The notes beneath the pieces were generated by a model. It saw only the letters and a program-made list of their open reading frames with translations. It was not told the origin of the DNA and did not search any database. DNA of 42,090 nt, from assembly GCA_028565635.1 (NCBI GenBank), contig JAOXYB010049168.1:2105-44194 (forward strand), written 5' to 3'. The number at the start of each line of letters is the position of its first letter. The first letter of the stretch is position 1. Below, piece after piece: positions 13,101 to 25,503 of this stretch. Made by a program: the position numbers and the translations under genes. The stretch is from Phoronis ovalis (Eukaryota; Phoronida; Phoronidae).

Positions 13101-16100
13101 TGCAAGTCGTAGTGTTTAGTCCAGTAGACTTGTACTTTGACATATGACAGTCCGGAGTTGACCTTGATGTCAAAAGGTCATCTAGAGGTCAAAGTTTAAA
13201 CTCTCCAAAGCAATGAATTTCCAAAATTTGCTGAAAAGTTCAAAGTGATATTGAAAGATAATTTGGAGGTCATGTAACGTTCATAAAAGCCAACCCTGCC
13301 TTTGCTGAAAGGCTATCTAGTTGTATATGAGTCTTGAGCTAATTGTTTTTCATTTTTAAATTCAAAGCAAAATTAATTAAGCAAAAGATGCCAATTTTTT
13401 ATACTTTAAATTTAAAAGAAAATTTAATTTTTCGGCAATAGCTTTGAATTATTTGATATTTATTTCAATTAGCTATAATAATAAGAAGCCGACTAATGTT
13501 AGTCCAAGAGGCCATCTGCTTTTCTGTCAGCCTAACACTTCCGTTAGTCGCATTTTTAAATTCTCGCCGCTTGTATTAAGTATTTAATCTACGTTCAACG
13601 CGTATATTGATAACGTTTAATATTTGACAGAAAAAATAATAAAATGCTAAGCTTTGCAACCGTGCAAGAACTAGTTATTGTCTGTCCACAGTTATACTAT
13701 AGTTGTATAACCGTAGCATTTCACTGCTCAGGTTAACCGTGTAAACCTTCGAACATTAACATGTAATATGTTTTACTTCGTTTGCAACAGGTGACCACAT
13801 TGTTGTCATCAGTACGCCAAGCAAACCACTTTAAACTGTATTACAGAAATCATACGAGGTTTGATTACACTTTCATTTTTACCAGCCTAATAATGAATAT
13901 TCCACTATGTTATGTAGTCTGAATAAAGTTTGTTATATCTTTGTAAAAAAAATCAAACAGCAACTTTTCTACTCAAATTGCCTAATAAAGTAATAAAGTA
14001 ATTGCTCAAAATGTTCAAAAATGATAGTATGAAGTTACAGTGAGGTAATATATATCGTTCACAAAGCCAATAGCAGCAATCCTGCCTTTGCAAAACAGCT
14101 ATCTAGTTTATTAATAGTACTGTTATAAAAGAAAACATAAGAGCATAATTGTCAACTAGCAATGTAATACAGGCAACTATGAAAACTCTGCATGTGAACC
14201 ACTGCTCGTCTCAAAAAAAGCTTATAATTATAAAACTAAAGAAGTTCAAAAAGGTTCATGACTCATTATTTTGGAGAAAAGTTCGTACAGAGACCTGGGG
14301 TTCAGATTGTAGGGAAAGGCATTCAACTGCTACAAGTAGTAGCCAGATCAAGTTATATAGAAAGTTTTTTAGTTGCAAACAGTAGTAAATTGCCGGGCCA
14401 CAAATGACAGAAACAGTGTTTTGGCAGGGACCGGTATACATGTTTAAAGAAAAGGTATAGAAAACAAAATTTAATGATGAAATAACAATATTAACAAGCG
14501 TGCTGTGTTTCAATTTTTCAGTGTTTGCTAGGTTTTTTTCGTGTCACCCTGCTACATTGAAATACCATATGTCACAGAAAAATTCCTAAGTGCTTATAAT
14601 GAATTTTGAGTAATTACAGAGGACGTTTATAGGCAATACAATTTCGGTTGTAGGTTAAACAGTAATTTCAATATTTTTCTACTGTAGATTGGAGTTACGA
14701 TGATAACCATGGTATCGGTCCTGCGAACTGGGCTGATGATTGTTCGAAGGAGAGTCAATCACCCATTGATATAAAAACCAATCAAGTTATGTACGACAAA
14801 TCTCTGAAGGCACCAGTTCTAAGCAGCGAATTTGGGCAACGTGTTGGTAACGTCAATGTAAAGAATAATGGGCATTCTGGTAAACACAGGCTAAAATACT
14901 ATATGTTATTAAAATTACTCTAATAATTTTCGATTATAATGGTTCTAATGCTATATCTTGTCCTCTTTTTTATATTGCAACAAAAACATACATGCAACAG
15001 TATATCCATTTCCGCCAGTTCTTAACTCGAGAATTTCTGTCTTTCTAGTTAGCCTTTCTCTAAACCCTGGAATGCAAACGAGTGGTGCGAACCTACCTGG
15101 GACATTCAAAGCTGTCGGGGTCCATTTCCACTGGGGAATTGACGGTTCAACTGGATCTGAACACACGGTCAACGGAAAACACTATCCCATGGAGGTTAGT
15201 AAATATTTAAAAAAATATAACTGCGCGCTGTACCAGTTAATTGCCAATCCTAATGCGCGCATGCTACGGTAGATGGCGATAATATACCAGTTACCAGTTT
15301 TTCTTTAGCATTACGAGGCCATTTTAAAGTCAAATAAAATTGATAACAAATACTGTTTTCATTTTCTGTTACATTTTTTAAAATCGACTGAAAGTTGTCC
15401 CATTGACCACATTGTGCTGTTGTGTGTTAATTAAAGCTGCATGGTTTTTGTGTTTTTTTTTGACAAAACTACATCAATATTTTTCTGTCCCCGTTTTGCA
15501 TATTTATTGAAAATGAAAAGGGGCATGCACGAAGTATATAAATCACCAGTTCAGTCCTCAAATTTTCGCACAGAGTTCAACATGAAACGATATGTAATGT
15601 CACTGGGGGTATATATTAGTGTTTTTAATTGTTTTAAATCGCAATATGTTGTACAGTTTTGTTATAAATAACAGACCGTCGTTACTGAGATACATTTGTT
15701 TTGAAAATCCGTGGGAAACAATTATATTTGGAATCTAGAAAACATGTGCATGCTATAAAACACCCTTTTCTTCATTGTAGATGCATATCGTCCATTTAAA
15801 CAGCAAATACAATACTGTCGGTGATGGACTGAAAAAGTCCGATGGTTTGGCTGTACTCGGGTTTTTCTTTGAAGAAGGAACGGCCAACTCAAACTTTGAT
15901 CAGCTTATAAACAGTTTCCAATCTATTCGTTTTAAAGGTATATATTACTATTCTTACTATTCATAATACATGAGAAACATTCCATGCATAAGAATTAAAA
16001 TACCTCTTCTCTCCTGGTCTTCTCTCTTGCTGGTTCAACAAGGGCTTGTGTCCAATAAGTTCAGATATTAACCGCTAATACGTTTGAAATAGACAGCTAT

Positions 16101-17497
16101 CCTGAAAACGAATGAACCACGGCCCAATAATAGGCTAATTGCGGCTTTCTTTGTTGCATAACATAGAATTTTCAAATGTAACTATCCGCATCTAGACTGT
16201 ACGTGTTTTACGCTGTTCTAATTGATAAAGAATCGAATTTTGTTGTCACTTTAGAAATAGCAAAATATCGTCAAAAATACCTAAGCCAAAGTAAAAACGG
16301 CTCAGATCGAGACTACCTGTTTGTATAAATAATGCTTGGCTGACACTACCCTGTGCACCATATTGTTTAGTCTGCAAGCATTGTAACGTCTGCAAGCATA
16401 TATTGTAACTCGTAAGAAGATTAGAATGGTCTTGTCAACCAGTGTCATGATAGACTTATTTTATGTTCTCTAAAGCTACTCTTGTAACAGACAGCACCTC
16501 ATATAAAAATATGCATAATGTAATAGCTTTAATGTCTTATCAATAGATTATGAAAAGTTCATTTCGAATTTTCCAAATACACAGTTTCTCGCAAAAATGT
16601 TAAGAAATGTTTTCTCAGTCATTCTCAGTGGTTGCATTTATGTGAATTCATTTGATGAAAAAATTTATGTTGCTATATAAATTTTTAATATTTTTTGCAA
16701 AAAATTGTGTACTTACGTGTTCCTATAAATTCTGATAAAACATAGTTACCAGCATCATTGTTTAATTTACAGACAATACCACAACAATATCTGGTTTTAC
16801 TCTTGGAGATATGATGAACAATAATCTTGATGGCTATTACCGCTACAGTGGAAGTTTAACTACTCCGCCATGTTCCGAGGTAGTTACCTGGACAGTTTTC
16901 GACAAACCTATTCAAATGAGTGCTGCGCAGGTAAGCTTTCCTACCACCCTGTGTGTTAGTTATACGTAACAACATTTATGAATATCGTGCATAAACGGGG
17001 GAGGGGGGCCGGGTGGGCAGTCAATATGAAAGTGGGTACGCATGTTCCAACAAAATTTCGCGTGAAAGGTATGTTTTTCGAACCGCCGTACGTAACGCAC
17101 GTTACGCGGTTAGGGTCTGTTTTCTGGATAAAATCACGAAAAGGGGTGTTTTTTTAGGTATGCGCCAACTCATTTTCTACTCATCACTTCTACTGTACTT
17201 ATAAAACATGTATGCTTCATATTAATAATATGCAATTCCTTTCGCTCAAATAACCAATTTAAACAGCGTACAATGATGATTCTTCGAATCGTCGTTGTCT
17301 TGTTTAGGTGTGACACTTCCTTAGGGGTGTTTTTTCCCAAAAGTCACTTCCTCAGCGGTGTATTTTTTCAAAAACTCACTTCCTTAGGGGTATGTTTTTA
17401 GCAGAATTTCACTTTGTTAGAGGCTTTTTTTGAAAAGCCATGTTGGAACATGGGTACCCACTTTCATATTGACTGCCCCCTGGGCGTGTATAAAAGC

Positions 17498-17542
<45 letters not shown>

Positions 17543-18032
17543 GCACGTAGTTCTATAGAATACTGTACATCTAGACCTACATTAATTGAACATCTGTTGT
17601 CATACCGAAAAAAGCATTGCCATGTTTTTTACTTTTTTGAACACCTGCGTCCTATGGGGGGGGGGCATTTGTAAGCGGAGAATGACATATTCTATATTAC
17701 ACATCATCTGTAATTAAACATTTTATTAAATGAATCACCTCCTTTGGTAAGAATACACCTAGGCATATTGTACAAAAAGTTTCGTTGAAACTGTAGGTGT
17801 TTTCCTGGCACTTCTTTACTTATAAATTGAACAATTATTATTTCAGCTGAACGCATTCCGTAATACAATCCAACTACCTGAAGGCATGAGTAACAACTGG
17901 CGACCCGTGCAACCACTCAACGGCCGAAAAGTGATGGTCAGTCAGGAACCATTGGCCGGTACAGGGAACAATATGCATGATTCTTGTTTATTATTTATTA
18001 TGACTGTTGCCATTGGCTACTCCCTTCTTTAA
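10104..18032 (+). CDS. Secreted, probably GPI-anchored alpha-carbonic anhydrase (CA-A), complete
   Basis: Zinc enzyme interconverting CO2 and bicarbonate outside the cell. Exons: 10104-10167, 14688-14879, 15049-15194, 15781-15937, 16773-16930, 17847-18032; 300 residues with intron phases 1,1,0,1,0. Residues 1-21 are a signal peptide. All catalytic positions are present: proton-shuttle His in NNGHS (H84), zinc ligands in VHFHWG (H111, H113) and EMHIVH (H136), Glu in GSEHTV (E123), and Thr in SLTTPP (T216). Cysteines C40 (DDCSKE) and C220 (PPCSE) match the conserved disulfide of extracellular alpha-CAs. The C-terminal 20 or so residues are hydrophobic ([15 protein letters not shown]) after a polar stretch, as in GPI-anchor signals. 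Intron 1 (4.5 kb) holds Helitron-like copy C and a fragment; intron 5 holds an inverted-repeat element and a (TA)n tract. Mollusc paralogues often serve shell formation or acid-base balance, but the role here is not shown. Confidence 0.95.
12666..13320 (+). mobile_element. Helitron-like nonautonomous element, copy C (CA-A intron 1)
   Basis: It starts TCCTATAAGGGAGCAAG and ends at CTAG (13317-13320) before T, with a perfect 6-bp-arm hairpin GCCTTTGCTGAAAGGC at 13298-13313. The interior contains several AGGTCA/TGACCT half-sites. This is the best preserved of the three ~660 bp copies. No coding capacity is seen. Confidence 0.7.
13990..14106 (+). mobile_element. 3'-end fragment of the Helitron-like family
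   Basis: It carries only the last ~115 bases of the family: the AATTGCTCAAAATGTTCA block, then AATAGCAGCAATCCTGCC and a terminal CTAG at 14103-14106 before T. The terminal hairpin is decayed. It lies in CA-A intron 1, about 670 bases after copy C. Confidence 0.6.
16994..17484. mobile_element. Inverted-repeat element with internal tandem repeats (CA-A intron 5)
   Basis: Long inverted ends: GGGCAGTCAATATGAAAGTG near 17012 and its complement ending TTGACTGCCCCCTGGG at about 17484. The match continues inward through the GGGTAC and ATGTTCCAAC blocks. Possible 8-bp target duplication with one mismatch: CGTGCATA (16986-16993) and CGTGTATA (17485-17492). Inside, about 17305-17430, are ~37-bp tandem units with the core CTTAGGGGTGTTTTTT. 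There is no transposase. It belongs with 20416-20875, 35679-35980 and 38110-38444. Confidence 0.75.
17501..17539. repeat. (TA)n microsatellite
   Basis: About 19 uninterrupted TA dinucleotides in CA-A intron 5, beginning a few bases beyond the inverted-repeat element. Confidence 0.95.
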
Positions 18033-18538
18033 CGCTCATTTTGTATGCAATTAGTTCTGAATGTCTTAACAATGTTAGAAAAAAGTCAGTAATATCTTCA
18101 ATACTATTAGAGAAGGGACTAGGATAACAAACGGTGAAGTGGGTCAGCGAAAAGTAGGATGATTTATACAGAACTTTATATAGTGTCACATGGATCTATA
18201 TCATGAAATTTTACTATATTGTTTGATTAATTGTGTTTGTGTCCTCAATGCTTGCATAATCGGCATAATTCACTGTATGAATTGAACTTTAATTTGTAAG
18301 TTTGTTTACTGTGTTATTCCTGAAAGAATGTTATATGATTAGTCCTTTGCAGTAGAATTGTATTGATGACAATTTACTAATTGTTTAGGTATAGACTTTA
18401 TTTATGTAATAAGTGATCGAAGTAAATTAGAATTTTTAGATGTTTACATTTGGAAATTATAAATTTATGCTGCCTTATGTTTATTTAATTGCATCAGTTA
18501 CGTGATACCTTAAGCATTTTTTGCTGTACAATTGTATA

Positions 18539-18544
18539 AATAAA
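18539..18544 (+). promoter_or_regulatory. Polyadenylation signal AATAAA, CA-A
   Basis: AATAAA about 507 bases after the CA-A stop codon, a plausible 3' UTR length. Confidence 0.5.
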
Positions 18545-19240
18545 GAGACAGTATTACTAATAAAATAGCATCTGCAGCAAATCCAATAACAAATACTTTA
18601 ATTTACAAATAAATGTTAACGGTATTAGCTCGAGAACAATTGTGTTCATCATTCATTAGTATCAAATAAAGTGACATAAACAATCAATTCACGGAAACGG
18701 ATTATGTTTTATGAAAATTCCAAGTATATTTGATACACACAAATATAAGAAATTTAGAAGTAATTTTTTTTTTAAATAAAGTGTTCAAAACACCTGTACC
18801 AAAGTGAAAACGACAAAGTTGGGTGGTTGACAATTTAAAAAAAAAATCCCATCCTCAATTCTAGCAAAGACATTAAACATTATGAAACAGCTTGCTAGTG
18901 AATCTGTATATATCTGTATTAAGATTCTAAAACTGGTGACGAGTAAAGGTGGTCAGACTGGAAGTTATTTTTATGCCCTTTGAAGCATGAGTTGAAACAT
19001 TGATGAGTCAATAAAGAAACAGTGGACCCGACTGTCGCTCCTCCACCGTTCAAGATTTATCGCGTTTTGACAAGGTGTTGGCATCTTTTAAATCCTTAGA
19101 TAAATCAAACGTTTCGCTGTATGTATCGTGTTAACATAGTATAAAGTAACCCTTTTTAATTTAATTAATTTATTAATGCAGTGTAATTTCTACAACTGAC
19201 AATAATTAAAATATCATAAGTTATATGTTTCTTGGATTTC

Positions 19241-19492
19241 AGGTGCATATTTTAGTAATTGATTTTTACATCTCACATAATGGCAACATCAAAAACCATT
19301 CTTCAAAGAATGAAAGACTATGAATAGAATTTAGAATATATGATGATAATATAATTAACAGAAAGGAAGAGAATTTTAACAACACGCTGAAATCCCCAAA
19401 TTAAAGATTGCTAAATGCAGCAAATCATAAATAAGCAGTATCGTTTCGTATCCTGTCCTCGACAGTTATTGGTTTATATTGTAAAATGCATG
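19241..19492. repeat. Direct repeat X, left copy, flanking the CA pseudogene
   Basis: Starts AGGTGCATATTTTAGTAATT and includes AGAATTTAGAATATATGA. The same series of blocks occurs at 22183-22372 in the same orientation, ending with GGTTTAT..TAAAATGC. The two copies bracket the partial CA duplication. Confidence 0.75.
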
Positions 19493-19821
19493 AAAGAACA
19501 AAAATTCTAACAGAATACAGAAAAGTGACTATCGCATTTTAGAACTCTATCATTTCTGACGTCTGCGCAAACAATGTTTTGGAACGAATCAGGTACACAT
19601 ATTTAAAGTAAATGATAAAATAATAATCTTAAGCCAGTGGGCTATGTTCCAATTTTGTGATGTCTTTTTTTTTTCGTGCCACCATGCTACTTTGAAAAAC
19701 TAAATGCCACAGAAAGATCTCAAGTGCTAAATATAATGAATTTTGAATAATTGCAAAGACATTGTGCAATACGATTCCGGTTGTAGTTTAAACTGTTATT
19801 TCAATATTTTTCTAAATGTAG

Positions 19822-21514
19822 ATTGGAGTTACGATGGTATCGGTCTTGCGAACTGGGCTGATGATTGTTCGAAGTAGAGTCAATCACGCATTGATATAAA
19901 ACCAATCAAGTTAGGTACGACAAGTTTCTGAAGATACCAGTTCTAAGCGAATTTGAACAAAGTGTTTGTTGGTGCCGTCAGTGTTAAGAATAATGGGCAT
20001 TCTGGTAAACACAGTTTACAATGTTACTAAAAGTACTCTAAATAAATATATTTCGATTATAATAGTTCTAATTGGTGTTATATCTTATCTTCGTTTTTAT
20101 ATTGCAAAAAACATGCATGCAGTATGTCCTCGATCAGTTCTTAACTCGCGAATTTCTGTCTTTTTAGTTAGCCTTACTCTAAATCAAGGAATGGAAACGA
20201 GTGGTGCGAGCTTACCTGGGACATTCAAAGCTGTCGGGATCCATTTCCACTGGGGAATTGACGGTTCGACTGGATCTGAACTTTATCCCATGGAGGTTAG
20301 TAAAAATTAAACCAAAAAGTGTAACTGCTGTACCAGTTAATTCTCAATTTCTTTCCATACACGCATGCTAGATGGCGATAATATACCAGTTAACAGTTTT
20401 TCTTTAACAATACGTCCCGATGGTACTTGACAAAAAAATTGGTGGGGGTGTGCGGCCCAGTGTCAAAAACCCTGAACCTGTGGTAAATAAAGGTCACCAA
20501 AATATACTCTGTCGTAAATGAAAAAACGATAAAAATATACCCTGTTGTAAATAACTCTCCCGAAATAGATACCCTATGTAAAATTCACTTGTAAATTATA
20601 TACCCTGTGGTAAATAAATGTGGGGAAATTTACGAACCTTAATTTTTCATACCTGTCGTAAATGCGTTTTCCAAGAAATACACCCTGTGGTAAACGAATA
20701 TTTATTGAAAATATACCCTGTGGTAAATATCCAACGAGATAAGTATACCCTGTGGTAAATAAGGCTTTGGGAAGCGTGAAAAACATACCCTATGGTAAAT
20801 GCGGGAGCTGAAAAAAGGGGGTCTATTGGGCGGCACATATATATATAGTGACTTTGAATGACAGTACCCCCCGGGCATTACGCGGTCAAAGTCGAATAAA
20901 AAGTTGGCCCACGTACAACATTGTGTTGTAGTACGTTGCAGATTTTGAATGCTTCATGCGGGTTTTTTTTTCTGGACAAAACTACATCCTTATTTTTCTG
21001 TCCAGCAGTAAATTGCGTTTTGCATATTAATTTTATTGAAAACGAAAAGGGGCATGCACGAAATATATCAATCAACAGTAAAGCATCAGTAACATCCTCA
21101 TATTTTCCTACAGAATTCATTATGAAACGATATGTAATGTAATTCGGGGTATATTAGTATTTTTAATGTTTTGTGGATAGATAAATCCACTTGTTAAACC
21201 GCTATATTTAGCACAGTTTTGTTATAAATAACAGACACATATACTAACTCCTTCCCGTCGTTACTGAGGTACATGTTTTTTGAAACTCTGTGGGAAACAA
21301 TTGTATCTAGAATCTAGAAAACATGTGCATATACTATAAACACCCTTTTCTTTATTGTAGATGCATATCGTCCATTTAAACAGCAAACACCATACTGTCC
21401 CTGAAGGACTGAAAAAGTTCGATGGTTTGGCTGTATTCGGATTTTTCTTTGAAGAAAGAACTGCCAACGCAAACTTCGATCAGCTTATAAACAGTTCCCA
21501 ATTTCGTTTTAAAG
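19822..21514 (+). pseudogene. Broken partial duplicate of CA-A (exons 2-4 only)
   Basis: Three segments match CA-A exons 2, 3 and 4: 19822-20004, 20168-20295 and 21361-21514. Splice sites are still visible and the introns are similar too, so this is a DNA duplication and not a retrocopy. Lesions in exon 2: a 9-nt deletion, a GAG-to-TAG stop at 19875-19877, a proline-to-arginine change in QSPID, and a one-base loss in the following A run that shifts the frame. Exon 3 lacks six codons after GSE (the HTVNGK region) but keeps IHFHWG. Exon 4 keeps [10 protein letters not shown], with small changes. No signal-peptide exon and no exons 5-6 are present, so the disulfide cysteine and catalytic threonine are absent. 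Similarity to the parent extends to about 22175 (parent about 16645) and starts near 19560-19640. It cannot encode a working enzyme. Confidence 0.93.
20416..20875. mobile_element. Inverted-repeat element with internal tandem repeats, inserted in the CA pseudogene
   Basis: The left end reads CCCGATGGTACTTGACA. The right end is the complement of CCCGGGGGGTACTGTCA. Flanks CAATACGT (20408-20415) and CATTACGC (20876-20883) look like a diverged 8-bp target duplication. The matching intron of CA-A has a single CATTACGA there (about 15310), an empty site. The interior holds about nine units containing ACCCTGTGGTAAAT at 35-40 bp spacing. No protein is encoded. Confidence 0.82.
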
Positions 21515-22182
21515 GTATTATTATTATTATTATTATTCATAATACATAGTTACACATTCCAAGCATAAGAATTAAAAAAGCTCTTCTCTCCGGGTGTTCT
21601 CTCTTCTTGGTTCAATAAGCACGGTTACCAGACTAATAATCTCACTCCAGTGTGGATTACAGATATTAACTATTAATACACCCGAAATAGACAGCTATCC
21701 CAGGCCTGAAAACAAATTAACCAAGTACCGAATAATGGTTAATTGCAGCATTCTCTGTTGCATCACGTAGAATTTTCAAATGTAACTATCCGCATCTAGA
21801 CTGTACGTGTTTTACGCTGTTCTAAGTCTTCTAATAGATAAAGAATCGAATTTTGTGGTCACTTTAGAAATAGCAAAATATCCTTAAAAATACCTAAGCT
21901 AAAGTATAAAAAATACTTGGATGACACTATTCTATGCACCACATTTTCTAGTCTGCAAGCATTGTTACTTGTAAGAAGATCAGAATGATGTTGTCAACCA
22001 GTGTCATGTTAGGCTTACTTTATAATGTTCTCTAAAGCTACTCTTGCAACAGATAGTACCTCAAATAAAAAATATATAATATAACATTTTTCAAGTACAT
22101 TTCTAATTTTCCAAATACAGTTTGTCGCAAAAAATGTTAACGAATGCTTTCTCAGTCATTCTCAGTGGTTGCATATATATGC

Positions 22183-22372
22183 AGGTGCATATTTTAGTAA
22201 TTGCTTTTACCATTCCACATAACAACAACACCAAAAGCCATTCTTGATAGAATAAAATATTATGATTAGAATTTAGAATATATGACGATAATAAAATATT
22301 ATGAATAGAATTTAGAATATATGACGATAATATCATTATCCTCGTCAGGGTTTGGTTTATTTTAAAATGCTT
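22183..22372. repeat. Direct repeat X, right copy, with an internal 40-bp tandem duplication
   Basis: It matches 19241-19492 in the same orientation. Within it a unit containing AAAATATTATGA and TAGAATTTAGAATATATGAC is repeated twice in tandem (about 22252-22330). It begins where similarity to CA-A intron 5 stops. Confidence 0.75.
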
Positions 22373-22562
22373 GCTCCCCCGCTCTGAAGTGACCTTTATG
22401 GAGCTGAAAATAGAAAATTTACAAAATTAATATGAAGAACGCTATCCGAACACCTGTTAATACGCCCACAAACTAATATATTCTAAGCCGATTAAAGCAA
22501 ATAGGAAATGAGAAAAATGATCGACAGCTATGATGATGATCAATAAACTGTGTATTGTTCGT

Positions 22563-22568
22563 TTTATT
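22563..22568 (-). promoter_or_regulatory. Possible polyadenylation signal, CA-B
   Basis: TTTATT on the plus strand is AATAAA on the minus strand, about 235 bases after the CA-B stop. Another TTTATT nearer the stop (around 22755) could serve instead. Confidence 0.35.
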
Positions 22569-22802
22569 TTACGGTACATGATGTATAAATTACAAGAACG
22601 TATAGTAAAGCTATTTTAAAGGGTTTCTATTTTTTCTTAAAATAAGTTAAAAAGCTTGTAAATGATTTTAAAAAACGTTTTTCAGAAAAAAAATGGATGG
22701 GGAGTTGTACTTTACATTGTAAGTATTCATGTAATGGTGTTGTTGGGCAAATTTATTTTTATCTGTATAATATTAATTATCTGACTTCAAAAACCAAGAG
22801 AA

Positions 22803-25468
22803 TTAGTACTTATTTCTACAAAAAACGGTGCAACATGGCGATGCAAACTGTAATATATAATAAAGCTCACCATCTACTATCAGCTGTACTTCTCTTCCAT
22901 TTAAAGGCTGGGTTGGGCGAAAGTTGTTTAGCATGCTGGTATCAAGTTTAATATAAGACCGTAATTTTTCAAGCTAAAAAAATTAAAACTGCGTGATGAC
23001 CAGTTTATTTCAGATGTGCATATTGCACGTATGTTTATATTTCCTAATATAAAGTGTGCGTTGAGCCATTTCGCCGCTGTAAAGACGCTATGTAAATAAC
23101 AGAACTAGGATGTGTTTGATAAAAAGTATACCATGCATAGGTCATACTCATTAACTAAAAGTGACTGTGCATGCATTTATAAAGTAGGGACAACTTACGG
23201 GAAAAATATCAATTACAGTTATTCAACAAATTTTCAATTATCCTGCTGGTACTGAATAAGTATAAAAATACCTGTTAATTGTTTTTTCACATATTTATTG
23301 TAATTTAGTGAACTAAAAAGTTCACAGTTCTGTCCATTTGAGCACAGTTCACACTAACCTGATTAGCTGACAACAATATCGGGTCCGTGAAGACAGTCCA
23401 AGTTACAACCTCACTACATGGTGGGGTGGTCAAGCTTCCAAAATATCTATAGTACGAACCGAGGTTGGCACTCATCAAATTAGCAACAGTTATCCCAGAT
23501 ACATAAGTTTTGTATCCTATAGAAAAAAATGAGGAAGAACTTTGAGATTTTAATATATGCCATAATATGGCATTTCGTCCTATTCTACAATTATGTCACA
23601 TTCTTTGACAAACATAATTAACCAGAAAGAATATTGCTGATTGCTTAGTGGACTTGAGTGACTTTTGGCAGTTGGGAAAGAATCTCATCAATTTTAGATT
23701 AAGAAATGACGCGGCACCAAACCCACTTTCACATTAAAATAACTACCATGGGCCACGCATAGAGAAAAAAGACAAAGACGTGCTCATAAATACACTGTTG
23801 TGATATATAAGAGAGACATTGGTTGTTAGGCCATACAGAAAGACGTTCTGTCATTACAAAAAAACGGCGGATTACTGCAGTATAGCAGTTTTTTTACGAA
23901 AAAAGCAGTTTCAGATACTTGTGGTAAAAAAGAACGAAAAATGCGGAACAAATGAGTTCAAACTTTTAAAAAAATTGTTACGGATTTCTTCTTGCATAGA
24001 ATCTACTAAAATCGATTAGCTAACAAGAGACATTCAAAACATTATCAGTAACAATTGTAGACATACGCGCACTTGAAACAAATCCATTTGTAGAAGACGC
24101 GGCATTATATATATTGATCAATACATCTTTTTCACAAAAAATTAAAAAAATGTATTTACCCTCATACGGTATAGTGAATAGGTTGTCAATTAGAGATTTA
24201 TAGTATGAATTGTCAATATCTGTTCCTTCTTTTATTAAGGAGGCCAATACAGCGAGACCATCAGGAAAACCGAGGGCTTCTTCAACATTTGCGTATTTAT
24301 TGTTGTAAAGGACGACATGCATCTGGAACGACATGCAAGCAAAATAGCGAGAAATAAAGTATACATGTAGTAATGCGCAGATAATGATAAGACATATATA
24401 ATGTGTTTTTAATAAGTGTTAATTGTAACCGTATAAGGCATACCGGTGTCATTACTAACTATACATATTTCTAGGACAATTACCGTGGCAAATTCTTGTC
24501 TACATCCACAACATAAGGAGCACGATAGCTCATAACGTGTGGTATAGTCATCTCATCAGTAAAATTAACAAAGACTACATATGACTGAAGATTTTAGACT
24601 TACTTCCATTGCAAAATGGTGTCCGTTCACAGTGTGCTCAGATCCAGTATCACTAGTGGTACCCCAATGCAAATGTAAACCGTCAGCGTTGAATGTACCC
24701 GGCAACCCATCGCCAATTACTTTCAATCCAGAGGGAAGTTTGAAATTGACTGAAAGATACGTTACGAACGATTATTAACATATGTTTAGCTCATTGCTGG
24801 ACAATAACGATTGTTCTTGCTCGTCGTAGATTTGAAATTACTATAGATGTTTTTTTAAATTTCGTTTTGTTGAAAAAAATACTAGATACGTTTTTATCTA
24901 TTTTTAAAATGTACGTGTTTATACGAAAGAACTGTATGTAAATGCTGTCCTAGTAAAATTCAGAGAGTACTGTTGCTAGCATTTTTACCTGTGTGTCTAT
25001 TAGATTGAAAAGCTCATTTTTATTAATAAAAATTCATGAAAGCGGGATTACTGAGTAGAAGTTAAGGATCTGATATAGTTTATTTTTTCCAATTTTTGTA
25101 TTATATAATCAATTTATTAGTAAATAAAGGCCACTTGCACATAATACAACACAATAATATAATACGTTATATGTCTACGGTGGTCATGCTTATGAATACA
25201 ATATAAACCACCTTCTACATATTAGGCATTGTTTCGTCCCTTACTAGTAATAAGTAATATACAAACACACACAATTTCAATATTGATCCATTTTGATCTT
25301 GGATTATAATTTATAATACAGTCTATATATTTTAGTCCAAATGCTGTTTATGCAAAATTTGCCTCGTTCGTCACACTTTCAAGGTATTCTTTATGCTAGT
25401 TTATAAAAAAAATAGCGTGGAAATGTAGTGCCAGAACTATTCAGCATTACAACTATATTATGCATTAT

Positions 25469-25503
<35 letters not shown>

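Larger units (their letters stand above)
18033..19559. other. CA-A 3' UTR and spacer before the CA pseudogene
   Basis: No exon found. It contains the CA-A 3' UTR and, at 19241-19492, the first copy of a sequence that recurs at 22183-22372 on the other side of the pseudogene. The remainder is AT-rich and unremarkable. Confidence 0.6.

Noticed and set aside
17414-17674. 86-codon frame with a Tyr-Ile repeat
   Set aside because: It spans a transposon end and the (TA)n microsatellite.
19966-20310. 114-codon open frame across the CA pseudogene
   Set aside because: It reads through a pseudogene intron; the CA-like part is only the exon 3 remnant.
20416-20875. Array of short spaced repeats that might suggest a CRISPR-like array
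   Set aside because: The genome is eukaryotic; units are degenerate, spacing varies, and the array sits inside an inverted-repeat transposable element.
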